Below, one piece after another: positions 38,291 through 55,640 of a stretch of 64,000 bases of DNA. Both the position numbers and the translations under genes were made by a program. The DNA comes from Strongyloides papillosus. Lineage: Eukaryota; Nematoda; Chromadorea; Rhabditida; Strongyloididae. The notes below the pieces were generated by a model. It was not told the origin of the DNA. It worked only from the letters and a program-made list of their open reading frames with translations, and made no database searches. The stretch is from assembly GCA_005656395.1 (NCBI GenBank), contig SRSI01000010.1, positions 2,666,001 to 2,730,000 of the forward strand. The letters run 5' to 3'. Within the stretch, counting starts at the first letter, position 1, and each line of letters starts with the position of its first letter.

Positions 38291-39754
38291 TTAGAACAAT
38301 CCAGCGCCTCCTACTTCTCTTTGTTCCTTAACAAATGTTTCGAAATATTGATAGATAATTGTTACAGCTAACAAAATACCAGTTCCAGATCCAATAGCAC
38401 CAAGGAAATCTGCAGTGACAGAAAGTGCTCCAATACAAATACCTCCAAAAGCTGCTGCAGTTGGGATGTAACGGTTGAGTTCATGAACAATTGATGTTTC
38501 ACGATGTCCAGAGATTACCATTTGTTGTTCTTTGAATTGTTTAGCAACATCTTTTGCTGATGATCCAGAGACATCAATCCAAGTCTTTGAGAAAAATGCA
38601 CATGATCCAAGCATAAAAGCAACGTAGATGATTGTGTGGATTGGATCTAAAATAATATCAGCAGTTGTCTCTGGTGGAGAGAGATAGTAACATAATCCTC
38701 CAACTGGTGAACTACGATAACCACCTGAAGCATCTGACCATTTTCCTAAAAGATTAACAAAGAAGTTTCCCCCAAATCTATTTGCAAGCATTTGAGATAT
38801 GATAAAAAGATTAGATACAAGGGCTGATTGAAGAATAATTGGAATATTTGATGTGTAAAAAAGTTTGATTGGGTAAGTTGAGCGTTGTCCACGGAAACGA
38901 GAACTTTTAACTGGGATATCAACACGGAATCCTTGGAAGTAGATGACAACAGCGAAAATGAAAACAGTAGCAAGGAGGTTCATTAAGTTAGGAAGATTTT
39001 GTCTGTAGAAGGCTTCATTAAGAGCACGGATTTTATCATTTCTTGTAGCTAAAAGGTGGAATAAAGCAATAACTGCTCCTTCAAATTCAGTACCACGTCC
39101 AGTGTTGATAGTTGTTGGTGAGAATGCTCTCCAAATGATGGTTTCACAGACATTAGTAGCAATGAAGAGTGAGATACCAGAACCAAGACCATATCCTTTT
39201 TGTAAAAGTTCATCAAGAAGAAGAACGATAAGTGAAGCAATAGTTAATTGAATAACAATAAGTAGACAAATTCCAGATCCAATCTCACTTGGAGCACCAT
39301 ACATACCGGAAGCAACGTAAACAATAGCTTGTCCAACAGTGATAAGCATACCGAAAAGTTTTTGAGCACCATTGAAGAGAGCACGTTCCTTTGGTGTATC
39401 ACCTACTTCAATAAGTTTTGCTCCTGCTAACAATTGCATAATCATACCGGAAGTAACAATTGGTGAAATTCCAAGTTCCATTAAAGTACCACGATTAGAA
39501 GCCATAATAACACGAAGCCAGTAGAGAGGATCAGCAGATTCAGATGACATAATTCCGTAAAGTGGAATTTGACAACATACTAAAAAGACAAATAATGTCA
39601 CGGCAGTCCATGCTACTTTTTCACGGAATTGAATTTTTCTATCTGGTTGTGCAATTTCTGGAACCAATCCACAGAATGGCTTTATAAATTCAAGAAATTT
39701 AACTGAAACAAACTGTAACTACAAACATTTGAAAAACATTTACTTACCTCCCAT
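38291..39754 (-). CDS. Sec61 alpha, ER protein translocation channel
   Basis: Sec61 alpha is the ten-helix channel of the ER translocon. Exon 1 is only 7 bp (39754-39748, ATGGGAG). A 45-bp phase-1 intron leads to exon 2 (39702-38291), giving about 472 residues (human 476). The N-terminus [19 protein letters not shown] matches human MAIKFLEVIKPFCVILPEI, which confirms the tiny first exon. Conserved segments include [12 protein letters not shown] (start of the plug), [50 protein letters not shown] (cytosolic ribosome-binding loop with its essential Arg) and the end [13 protein letters not shown]. Codon use is the least AT-biased of the minus-strand genes here, as expected for high expression. 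Confidence 0.97.
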
Positions 39755-41813
39755 TTTATCTCTTTAATACAGTTGTCAATTATAAGGAAAAATTTTTTTG
39801 AGATAATTTGGTGAATGTATTCAGTATAATAATATATATAAAATGAATATATTATCTAAATAGATGGACACTCAACAAATAAAATATCTTTTCTTGCGTT
39901 GATGGAAGGAGCGTCGTCAGCGGAATTACTTCTCCAAAAAATAGCTAAGAGCGTATCTATGAACAGCAAGGCGGTGTTGAGTGTGTCGAACTGCAAGGTC
40001 CGAGAGTGAAAGAAATAGTATTATAAGAGAGGAGAGTTAGAATTTGTTACGTTTTAGGTCAAATTAAAAGGCGTTGTTATGTTTATTGAGACATAGGAAG
40101 GTTGTAATGTTATGTACAACTATTCCGAGACATAGGAAATTAAATGTGTAGTTGTACTATTAAACATTATTAAAACCATTTAGTTGAATCTTTCAGAAGA
40201 TAAATATTGTTGAAGATTACGAATTTGATACTTGATGTTTTTCATAGTGTAAGGAATTTTTATCATATCATATAGATTTTCAGTATTAAAGATGTTAGGA
40301 AAATTATGATAGATTAATACATACGAATAATATCGTATGAAATTTCTTCCAGATGAAGTTCAAGCAATATTATTAATCAATATATTTTATATAGCTCTAT
40401 ATATTTTTTCGAGTTACGTTAGTAAAGTAGAAATAGATATTCGTGATTAGATTCTTCAATATTTATTGTGTAAATGTGTACACAATATTTTATATTGTGT
40501 AAATTTTTAGTAAATTTGTTTGCAATTTTGTTAAAAAAATCATAATAGTTGATACTATTTCATTTGATTTAATATAATTTTTGACAACTGCAATGTATCT
40601 CTTTTTTAGTTAAATTTTGCATTGGCAAACACTAGAATGCAATTACTTTTTAAAATAAATATATTGTTTCTATTAAAAAGAATTGCTGATAACCTATTTT
40701 TAATGATTTGTTGAAAAAATAAAAGTAAACTACTTAAAAACACGTAGAAATTTTTGATGGCAATGAAAGTAACAAACGTTGTAAATAACATCATTAAAAA
40801 AGTGCATTTAATAAAAAATATAACAAATAAAATTCAAATTAATACTTAAAACAATTTTGATATACATTATTAAATTTTAAAATGTATTTATAGTTATTAA
40901 ATCAGGATATTTTTAATTTTCTAAATACTTTTATTATGTTATGGATACATAAAAGCATTTATAATATATATTTTTTATTATTAAATTTTTAAAACATATA
41001 AAATATTTCTCATTATTAAATTAGTTTCCATTTTCAAATTTGATTTCATAATGCTCATTTTTGTTACCAATTTTTTTTAATTACTTAACATAACGCTAAT
41101 GTGATGAGTAAAAATTTGGTACATTTAACAAAAGACTATATTTGTATATATAAAATAATGAAAAAGTTTCAGATATATTTGTATTTTTAATAATTTTTTA
41201 GAAAAGGTTTTTTAATACTAGCAAGTCAATATTGTAAAGTGTAAACTAAAATAAATTTATGATATTAATAAAAATTATTGTTCATGCTAAATTTTTAATA
41301 TTTTACTGTTACAAATAAAGCTTGTAAATACTTTCATTTAAAAATTTTTTTATTATATTTACCGATTTTAAAAAGTATAGATTTTTATTAAATCGAAAAC
41401 AATTTTAATTTCCTTTTGAACACATCTAACTTTGACATTTTTTAAGTAAATGTTTTTAAAAAATATATTGCCTACAGTTGCAAATTTTAAAAATATTTAT
41501 ATTGAATTATGCTTTAGACTGGTGTTTTCACATTGATAATAATCTTTTTTTTAAAATACGTGTAACAAATTCTCTCTCTCTATTTTCTAGGTAAGAAAAA
41601 ATAATTTTGTTACATTTAAATATCTTCCTTAAATTGATTTTTTTAATAATGTGCATGTAATCAAGCAAAATTTTGGGCCGATAGCTTTATATTGACAATT
41701 TAACGAAGAGAATATTTATTCAAAGTAAGGTTGTAAAAAACAAATGTACTAGTTAAATTTTGAACAAATTTATAGACATCTATTTTCAATAAATATTGTT
41801 GGAAAATTACCCT
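39755..41813. other. intergenic spacer upstream of Sec61
   Basis: This 2 kb AT-rich spacer should hold the Sec61 promoter at its left end. A striking GC-rich island at about 39890-40010 can encode a 35-residue peptide on the + strand (39902-40009). The rest (40100-41800) is homopolymer-rich with no believable coding sequence. Confidence 0.6.
39902..40009 (+). CDS. possible small ORF in GC-rich island
   Basis: ATG to TGA, 35 residues beginning MEGASSAELLLQKIAKS. The base composition is close to 50% GC by eye, in a region that is otherwise strongly AT-rich, which is why it stands out. The opposite strand is also open for about 50 codons, so the island need not be coding. Alternatives are a promoter-proximal element or untranslated leader of Sec61 (start codon 148 bp away on the other strand), or a noncoding RNA. 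I recognise no family. Confidence 0.2.
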   Translation: MEGASSAELLLQKIAKSVSMNSKAVLSVSNCKVRE

Positions 41814-42789
41814 TTATATATCAATTGTTACACTAATTCTATTTTGTTTACTAATAAAATGCTCCATCCATCCAAATGATTCAAGCTTATTTGGAGGTAA
41901 CTGTAAATTTATTTTATTTGTATAGCTTAATATATTTTCATCTTTTCTTAACATTTTTAAACTAAATTTTCTACTTCTAATTATTCCATTATCACATATT
42001 TCTGCCACGTTTTCGTAATGAATATGAATAAATTTACAATTGTTTCCCGAATATTGGACTGTTACCTTATTTATATTTCCTATTGGATCCATATATCATA
42101 TCACCATTTGATAGGAAATTATTTTTGAATTTTACGATACGCCCTGTGGCAAGAATAAATGATCCTTTTTGATTATCTACCAATAGCGAATGTTTTGTAT
42201 AGCCCTAAACCCTTTAATTAAAAATTTGTTTATTACAAATTACCTGGTATTTTCCATGAATTAACGTTGATTCGAACTTATTAACTTTTTTAATTGAATT
42301 ATTTTCAATACTTGCAAAAACGATTCTCATTTCATTTCCACTTATTATACTGATTTTTAATATACCTTTTGTCAGTAAAACTTCAAATGAATCAACATTA
42401 AGTCTATTTAAAAAGTTAACATTTACAACTAATTCTTTTGAAATAACTTTTTTTTCATCAAAATTTTGTTTGTGATAATATATATCAATTGAGTTATTAT
42501 TTTTAAGGAAAATTAAAAATTCTGCTTCAACATAATTTCCATTACTTAGTTGTACAATTTTACCATTTTCACAATTCACTAAATCATTAGTTTTAATGTT
42601 TATATCATGTAATCGTATTGTTTCTATAAATTTCATGTAATTACTATATAAAAAGAAATAACAATCTTTTGATAATCCATATAATCCATTAACAGATAAA
42701 GATACATATGGATTCTTATCTTCTGCAACGCTATTAACTGTCGAGGATAATAACAAAAAAATTATTGTTGATACTTTAGTAAATGACAT
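41814..42789 (-). CDS. predicted secreted protein, unknown family
   Basis: The first exon (42789-42244, 182 codons) starts with a clear signal peptide (MSFTKVSTIIFLLLSSTVNS) and continues with a beta-rich, Asn/Lys-rich sequence. A 39-bp phase-0 intron (42243-42205, GTAATT to TTTAG) leads to exon 2. Reading straight on, exon 2 stops after 40 codons. A coding-looking frame of 92 codons (42092-41814) then follows in another phase. A second intron from 42140 to 42080 (61 bp, donor GTATCG, acceptor CCAATAG) would join them in frame, giving about 291 residues with exons 42789-42244, 42204-42141 and 42079-41814. The weak donor leaves alternative splicing or a frameshift possible. The C-terminal part includes SFGWMEHFISKQNR. 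I recognise no domain, and nothing indicates a lectin or protease. Confidence 0.6.
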
Positions 42790-43038
42790 TTTCAATTATG
42801 TATGAAATAAAACATCATTATACAAACAATATATTTTGTATATATTAACAGATCCTTTTTATAAAATTACCATTTTAACAATGAAATTATGTTAACATTA
42901 ACATTTTCATTTATGTATATTAAAATTTTTGTCTTTAAAATCTTCAGACTTAATTATTCTTTTTTTTCATTTTTAAATATCTAAACAATTTTATTTAAAT
43001 AATGTTTCATATCACAATTTCTATATTATGTACTTTTT

Positions 43039-43985
43039 TTAATTGTCATAATGTACATTAGCATATCTTGTGGCCTTAAATCTAGCTACTAATTTCATTA
43101 ATTTATCTTTTGAGGCTAAAAAAAAGTAATTAAAATATTGTTATATAATAAAATTAATAAGATATTACCCTTTCCCATTTCTCTAACACGACTTGTATGT
43201 TGGTAATCTCTGAAATCATACTCAAAAGCCCCTGTATTAGGATATATATCTCTTTCATCAGGAATCTCATTTTCAAAAACTTTTGAAGTATTTGCACCTG
43301 TTAATGTAGTCGAAGATTTACGTAGTGTTTTAAATTTATTACTTAATTTTTCTTTAAATGTTGTATAATTTTTAAATCCTTCACATATTACTGGTCCATT
43401 TGGTACATTTGAATCTGTATCATAATCTACTATTGGTCCATTGGGTACTGCTAACATAACATCATCAAAAATTCTATCATTTCTACTTTGACTACCTCTA
43501 ACAGGTGGTTGCTGTAATCGTGGTACTACATTTTTTCTTCTTTCATGGTAGTGTAAATTATCTCTACTAAGTAATTCTCTTAACTCTTTGTCACTTTCAG
43601 CAAATCTCCTAAATTCTTCATCCTGCATCATTTTGGCAATTATTTCATCATTACTTGTATCAACAATACCCATAACGGAATCATATGATGGAGGTGAACT
43701 ATTTTGGATATTAACATTATTTCTATTGTTAGTAAAACTTTCTCTTGATGAAGATTGTTGTAATCTCTCTGAGTATTTCAATAAATCTTCTAATACATAA
43801 TCTATTTCACCATATCTACGTTGTATTGTTTCCTGAATTACATTCCTAGGAACTAACGGAAACATAGCACAAAAGTGAGACATTGCCTTAAATTAATAAA
43901 AAAAATTCAAAAATATATGCTATTTAAAGTTTAATATACTTACATCTTCAAAAGACATTTCATCATTAGTCAAAGTAGAAGTCAT
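43039..43985 (-). CDS. CUE-domain protein, CUEDC1-like
   Basis: CUE domains bind ubiquitin. Exons 43985-43944, 43886-43169 and 43115-43039 join across introns of 57 and 53 bp (phases 0 and 1) into about 278 residues. The N-terminal MSFEDAMSHFCAMFPLVPRN matches the start of the CUEDC1 CUE domain. The domain spans about residues 10-55, with the MFP motif and a C-terminal VLEDLL in place of the classic di-leucine. A PPSY motif at about 79-82 could bind NEDD4-type WW domains. A DEEFRRFAESDKELRELL helix follows, resembling the conserved CUEDC1 helix (D-EF-L). Two PNGP(I/V) repeats lie in the middle. The last exon gives SKDKLMKLVARFKATR, like the family's C-terminal basic helix. Function beyond ubiquitin binding is not established. 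Confidence 0.8.
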
Positions 43986-48650
<4,665 letters not shown>

Positions 48651-50964
48651 TAACAAAATTAAAAGAAGCTTTAAAGTAGAAATTATTTTATTAATATTTA
48701 ATAAGCATTAAATGCTTTAAAAATATTATTATATAATAATACATTACATAATCAATTTGTTTTACTAACTATCTTATTTCATAACTGTTATATTCTTTAT
48801 TGTAAGTATTTAGTTAGTTTATTTTTATCCTTCTAACTTTAGCTATTTTAACATATTTTTTTTAACTTCTTTAAAAATTGAGAAATCGTAAATACTTGTT
48901 AAGGTTGAGATTATCCTTATAGTATTTCACATATAACAAATTTATTGTTTGAATTTTTCAATCAGATTCGTTGTATTTTATTTAAAAATATATTAAATAT
49001 TTTTATTAAAAATACATAAATGTTTATGCATATTTTTTTATGTAATTATATTAATGTCTATCAAGAAATAAAACTTTTTGTTCCAACAATATCTAATAAA
49101 TATCTCTGTCCCTTTTAAATTTATTTAGGAGACTTTTAATGTATGTTATAGAATGAAATAGCATTTCAATAGATTTTTTTAAATAATTTTTGGACAAATT
49201 TCTTCTAGAATGTTTTTATTTTTTATTACAACCAATAAAAGTTGTTTGTGAGTCATATTTTTTATAATGTACTTATTTTATTTACATTAGACTATTATCC
49301 TTGTGTTTGTTTCAAGAATGAAGTTAAGTAATACAATATGTTGAAATTTGAGTGTTCAAAGATTTGCAAAAAATATTAGTATAGACTAAAAATTAAATTA
49401 TAACTGGAAACATTTGAATAAAACTTATTTTGCTTGTAAATATGATAGTAATGATGCTTACTCATAGCAATAGAGTAATTTACTAAAAAAAAGAAAACTA
49501 AATAACTTCAAACTAGTATCATTTTATTTTACATTTATACTTGAAATTTCCAAGATATCAAACATATGTTATCTAATCCTCAAATAAAACATTTAATAAA
49601 AAAATTTTTAATTATTCTCGAAGAAATCTTGTCACATTTAGTGATGAGCAAAATAAAGAAAGTATAATTTTGTGGATATTCATTTTTTAATAAAAAATTG
49701 GAATATCTAAAAATATACTTGCACTTTTAATTACAAAATATTGAACTCAATAAAAACTACTTTTAGTCAATTTTATTCACTTCTATTTATCAATGGAAAA
49801 AAGAATAATAAAAATTTATTTTCAAATACATAAATTGTTTTAGTTACACTGTATGTGTTTAAAAATTATGCTGATTCATTTATTTTAGAATTTGTTTTTC
49901 TAGACTAAAAAAATCATTTGTTTATTGTACCACGAAACTTCTTGTCTATATAGAATCGGATATAAATTTTCTCATCAAATACGATGTAAAAAATTGTTTT
50001 TAATGATATAGCCAAAGTTATTTATAAATTCACATTCTAAAAAAATTTGAAAATGATAATGAACAAAGAACCATATAGTTTTTTTAATATAAGAATTTAT
50101 TTTAAATATCATTACGAAAACATACAAATAATTTTTTCTTAAAAATGTGATTATTTAAACAAATTTTTAACATAGAATTAATAAAAATAATTATGTAAAA
50201 AATTGAACGGGATATGAAATAAACGAGTATGAAATAGACAATAGTAATAACAATGCGATTATTAGGGATGTGTATGTTGATATAATTATTTTTTTTTGTA
50301 AAATTTTCTCATAAAAATCATAGTAATTGGAATAAAACAAAATAACTTTCTATATAAATCTTCAGGATTCTTAAACTTGTGTAATGCGCGAGTGGTAAAA
50401 ATAATGTTTTAACGTGTAACGGATAACGATGGAAAATCATAAAACAATTAGGTACCTATTATTGGTTATTAAAAAACTTTAATCATACATCTAGTGGCAA
50501 TTAATAAAATTTTTTTTGATTTTTATGTTAATAGTTTTGTTTATTTTCTCTGGTATGAAATTAATTAATGAAATGATAAATAAAAGTACAGATATGTGGC
50601 TGACACTTTAGAATTTTATAATTACTAAAAAATATTTTTAAACAAATCTCTTTTCTAATCTAAGTTTTAATTAATATAAAAACGGTAGTATTAACCACAT
50701 AACATGATAAAACAAAAGCCTTTATAAGACTTTATATAACAATAGAAAAAGTAAAATTATTGCTTCAACAGATAATTATAACATACTAAAAGATTATTGT
50801 ACTATCTTTTTTCTTAAAATAAATATAAAAAAATCAGAAACAGTACACTAAATTGACTATATAATAAATGGCTATGCTTTCTCCAAAATTATGGAAGAGT
50901 TAAAAAAAGGAATTTAGAAAATAATATTTAGGTATATGAATAAAAATGAAATATATAATAATTT
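48651..50964. other. intergenic spacer, convergent gene ends
   Basis: 2.3 kb between the ERK stop (+) and the LARP1 stop (-). The sequence is homopolymer-rich with no open frame worth reporting. Both 3' UTRs lie here. Confidence 0.6.
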
Positions 50965-53900
50965 TTACTTTTCTTGTTCCTTCTTCTTTTCATTTTCTAA
51001 ATCACGTTTGGCAGCTTTTGCTGGCTAAAAAAATAAAATTACTAATAGCAATATTTTATAACTTACATCTATAGCAAAATCTTCTAATTTTTTATATTTA
51101 GCCAATTCTTGAGCTAATTCCTCTCTGACATCAAGGTAGTTAGAATGTTTGTAATATTTTAAAAAGCAATAAAATTTCTCAAGTCCGTATAATTGGCCTC
51201 TCTTGACATCAGCTATCGTTTCATCCTGAAAATCTACATAGATCTTTGGTCTGAATTTTGATTGTAAACCATATGTATAGAATCTGAAAAGTGACTCAAT
51301 ACCATATCTACTACCAGCTGAAGCATCATCTGTGGCTAATTTTCTAAATTCGTTGTACATCTTCCTGTTAAAGTTATCTGGTAAGAACATACTCCAAAAT
51401 CTATACAATGTATTCATTTCTGGACAATCAAGGCCCAAAGCTTCTCTTTGTTTCAAACATTCATTTTTCCATTGTGAATATTTGTTCTCTTGGAAACCAT
51501 TTTCCTGGAATAACGTTAATGATGGATGTTGTGAAAGTTGACTTATTGGTTGGCGATCATCTGATCGAGCACCCAAAAGCCAACCAACAGGAAGTTCTAC
51601 AGGTGGATTTTCACTATGACGAAGTTTTTGTTTCTTAGGTTTACGTTCATCAACAGGTACCGGTGGTTTAATAGGAAAATATCTGTTCAGTAATTTTTCT
51701 TTTGATTCCCGTATAGCTACTGGAGATTTTGGAACAGTTGCGCTAGCAGCACGTTCACGAGCTTTAATTACCCATACAGAGGTTGTTGGTGTCGTTTGTA
51801 CATCAACTGGCGTTGGTACGGCTCCATCTTCATTTCTTGACGTCGTTCTACTTCTTGAGACTTTCTTACTTTCCTTCAATTTATTTGCTTCTTCTTCACT
51901 TATCATAGTGACTTTCTCAGATTTTGGTTGTTCTTTATTAGAAGTTATAGTAGACCATAAATCTTCTTCATATCTTCTTAATCCTAATTCCATTTCCTCA
52001 TTAATGTATTGAAGTTTACTCATTCTACTTGTATATTCTCCTGTTCTGTCAAATTGTCTTTTTGTTGGAGGTGGAGTTTGTGCAAAAATAATCAATTTAT
52101 CAATATGTGCATCATCCATATCATCAGGGAAGTCTGGTTGTTGTTTTTCTCCTCCTTTCGGCCTTCTTGATAAGAAGGATGAATCAATTTCTTCGTCAAA
52201 TTTGAAATCTAAATCATCACCCTTTGCTGCAGCAGCTTTAGCTACAGCGGCACGTTTAGCACGAGCATTTTTACCTCTTGCTGGAGGTTGTTTCTTGTCC
52301 CTCTTTTTAACTTCTTCCCACTCTTCGTCATCCTCCTCATCATCTGTCTCAACAACTTTTGAATGTTTTTCAACTTTTACTTCTTCCTTAACTTTTTGTG
52401 GTTGTTGTGTTTCCTTCTTAACTTCAGGGACCTTCTCACTCTCCTTTTGGGAAGTTTCATCTTTCTTTTCTTCATTACTCTCATTAACTTTTTGTGGTGG
52501 TATATGCTCTTTAATGAAATTAACTTGTTCACCATCCTCACTTGGAGGTGCTAGTCTCCATCTTTCTGGTTCAAAAGAAGTTCTAATATATTTTCTGTCA
52601 GGTGATAAATTAACTTTAGTACTTTCAAGTAATGCTTCGATAATTAAATCCATGTCTTGAGATATTGAGCTTACTCTTGGGAAATGAGCAATAAGAGAAA
52701 GTTCTAGATACCCATCAGGTCTCATTTTCCTACGGAGATAGAAATCTTTCAATAAATTTTCAACACTAAAGTAATATTCAATTTGTTTTCTTATTAGATT
52801 TTTAATTTCATTTCTCGTTAAATTGGTTCCACCACCATTTTGGACTTGGAAAGAAATCTGGGGGAATACTTGGGGAGAAAATGAATTTCCATGTGGTATA
52901 AAACCTGATACAGCAGGGGTTCCTTGTACAGCAAATCCAGGTGACATTAAAGCTGTGGGTGTATGTGAAATGGTAGCATTATTCAAAGGTGATGTAGCAC
53001 TTTCTGGTCCTGGAGTTATATTTGCTAGTTTATTTTTGTTACCATTTAATGGAACAGATGGATCAAAAGGTGGTAGAATATTTAATGCATAGAAATTTTG
53101 ACATTGTTTCTCCATAAGTTCCATATAATCAAAGTTATCTTCTATTTTTGCTAGATCATCCCATGCTGGCAATGGTCCACGTGCTCTCCTTTCCTCATCC
53201 GTTAATCTTCTTGGGGCATGTGGATTTTTTGGTGCAGGTGGTATTTGTTCATGCTTTACTTTGTTATATTTGTGTCCTCTATTGAAATTTTTCCTATCCT
53301 CTTTTCTTGTATTTTCTTCATTATTTGAAGGATGATTAGATGTAGATGGTTCTCCTGTTTTTCCAGGCATATTTTCTTTTTTCCAACCTTGTCTTCCAGA
53401 TTGCTGATAGTAAAATCCGTGTGATGTGTTATCAAAATAACTAAAGAAAACATTTTAATTTGATTAAAAACAAATCTAATCTTTAAAAGTGTATATTACG
53501 AAATAAAAGAGCTGTTACAAAAATTGCACGTGGTATATTTTAACAATCTTTGATATCGTAACTATTTTTAATGAAATATTGAAAAATTAAAGTAGAATTA
53601 AAAAATATATTAATTATGATTAACTAAATAATAAAAAACATAATACTATTTAAAAATATTTCACATTTTCTAAAACACCTGCTAAAATTAAAGGTTACAC
53701 CAAATAGCATATCATGAATAATAAAATTCCACTGAATACGTATGGAAAATATTAAATTAAAACTTTAATATTAATGTGGAGTAGTATGTACATATCTTTA
53801 AAATAAAAATCATGGAAACGCTAATTTGAATGTTTATAATCCAAGATTTTATATATAAACTTAAATACAACAAGGAACAATTTTATATCTTATTTTCTAT

Positions 53901-55640
53901 ACTCATAAAACCTACTTTTCTCTTATAAAAAGAATAAAAGTGGTTTAACAAATTTCTCAATTAAAGCAAAAATTTTAAGGAAGCAATTGGTTTAAAACCC
54001 AAAAATAATGTAAGAAATTTTTGAGATAAAATTAAAGCTCAATGTAGTTTACTAGAGAGAAAAAAATGCATATGATTTTGAAACTAAATCAAAACAATAT
54101 TTTTAATTTTCTCACTTTGTTTGAATAAAATTTATATCATAAACACATTAAATTTCTATACAGGTGTATTTTTTTATTTATGATGCTTTTCCTTGGTACA
54201 TTATAAACTAACTATTCAAAAACAATATTTTTAAGAAAATATTTTTCAAGCTAAAACAAAAAGCTTTTAACATTCACATAAAAAAATCCTATTAATTTCA
54301 AAAACAATATTTGCGACTATTTTAAGCGTTAAAATAGTGTAACCTCTCAACTTGAAAATTTAAATCTAACAAATTTTTATATTAAATATAACCATTAAAT
54401 ACAATCTTTATATACGGTAAAAATAATAAATCTAAAATAATTCTTATATTAAAGTTTTAGAATAAGCCATAAGTTATGTCAAAAAAATATGGAAACTAGA
54501 ATTGCCTAACAACATTAGTTTTTCATAAAAAAACAATCTATTAAAAAATAACTAATAATTTAAATTTAAAATTAACGAAAACTTATGATAACAGCTACTT
54601 TATAGAATAATTCAAAATTTTGTTATTGGTAAGAATTATGTAAATATGTTTATGAAGAAAACTGAACTTACCAGTAACTTTCATTATCTCCTTCCTTAGA
54701 ATCAAATTTTTTGTGATTATGTGCATCTGAATTTTTATTGTCATTACGACTCCTGCGATCTCTACGTCTTCCCTCTCCAACTTTTTTTGAAGATACACTC
54801 TCAAACTGCACATTGACATTTATCTTCTTCCAATTTGCTTTTGGGATCTGGAATAAATATATTAATATATTGATACTGTATTTTTAAACTAACTACTTTG
54901 TTACTTTCTCCTTTAGGTGATTTAGGTTTTGCATTTTCTTTAGATCCAGATTCATTTGAAGAACTAATGTTACCGTTGTGAGTGAGTTCTTCTGCCAGTG
55001 ATGGCCAAACCGTATTGTCTTTATTAAGTTTGTCATCAGCATTATTTTCACTTTTAGTTGCTTTTTCTGTAATTTGCACTTTTTCTATTTTTTTTTCAAT
55101 TTTTTCTACTTTTTTAACCTCTTTAACATCTTTAGTAGCATTATTTGTTTTAACATCATTTTTATTTTGACTATCATTTGCTTTAAACCAAGCATTAATT
55201 GCTGGTACTGGAGCAGGTGAAAGAACAACTTTTGTTTCATTACTCTTTGATGTATTAGTTTCTTCAGTTTTCGTGGTAGCATCGGCTAATTCTTTTTTTG
55301 TTTCATCACATGTTTCAGATTTTACGCGATTTCTTCCATTATTAGATTTATTTCTCCTTCTTCTTGAACCTTCTTTCTTTGTACTAACCTTTTCATCTTT
55401 TTTGTTAGCTTTATTATTACTACTTTTCTCTTCGTTTTTTTCATTTTTTCTTTTCTCCTGATTTCCTCTTCTATGATTTCGATGTCGTTTACTTTTACCC
55501 TCTGAAACAGCAGTATTTTCTTGTTTAGCGGTATCCTTTTTACTATCATTAACTATCAATGGTTTAACAATCCCTTGAACTTTATTACTTTCATCAGAAC
55601 CATTTTCTCCACCTTGAACAACCTTAGCAAATGACAACAT
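50965..55640 (-). CDS. larp-1: La-related protein 1 (LARP1), full length
   Basis: LARP1 binds the 5' cap and TOP motif of ribosomal-protein mRNAs, downstream of TOR. Exons 55640-54897, 54847-54672, 53440-51067 and 51024-50965 join across introns of 49, 1231 and 42 bp into about 1117 residues. The start [11 protein letters not shown] fits the family N-terminus. Residues 1-300 are basic and low-complexity, including [12 protein letters not shown] and a NWKKINVNV strand. The [20 protein letters not shown] segment is split by the long intron. The La motif covers about residues 515-600 ([20 protein letters not shown], and YIRTS near its end). An acidic/basic linker follows. The DM15 repeats lie at about 930-1090, with [32 protein letters not shown] and [15 protein letters not shown]. 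The last 19 codons are Lys/Glu-rich. Identity is firm. Confidence 0.92.

Noticed and set aside
39049..39240. 63-codon minus-strand frame overlapping Sec61
   Set aside because: Alternative frame of the Sec61 coding exon; the real frame is highly conserved.
52202..52660. 152-codon + strand frame inside LARP1
   Set aside because: Antisense shadow of the Lys/Glu-rich LARP1 linker: Ser/Phe/Leu-rich, as expected from the complement.
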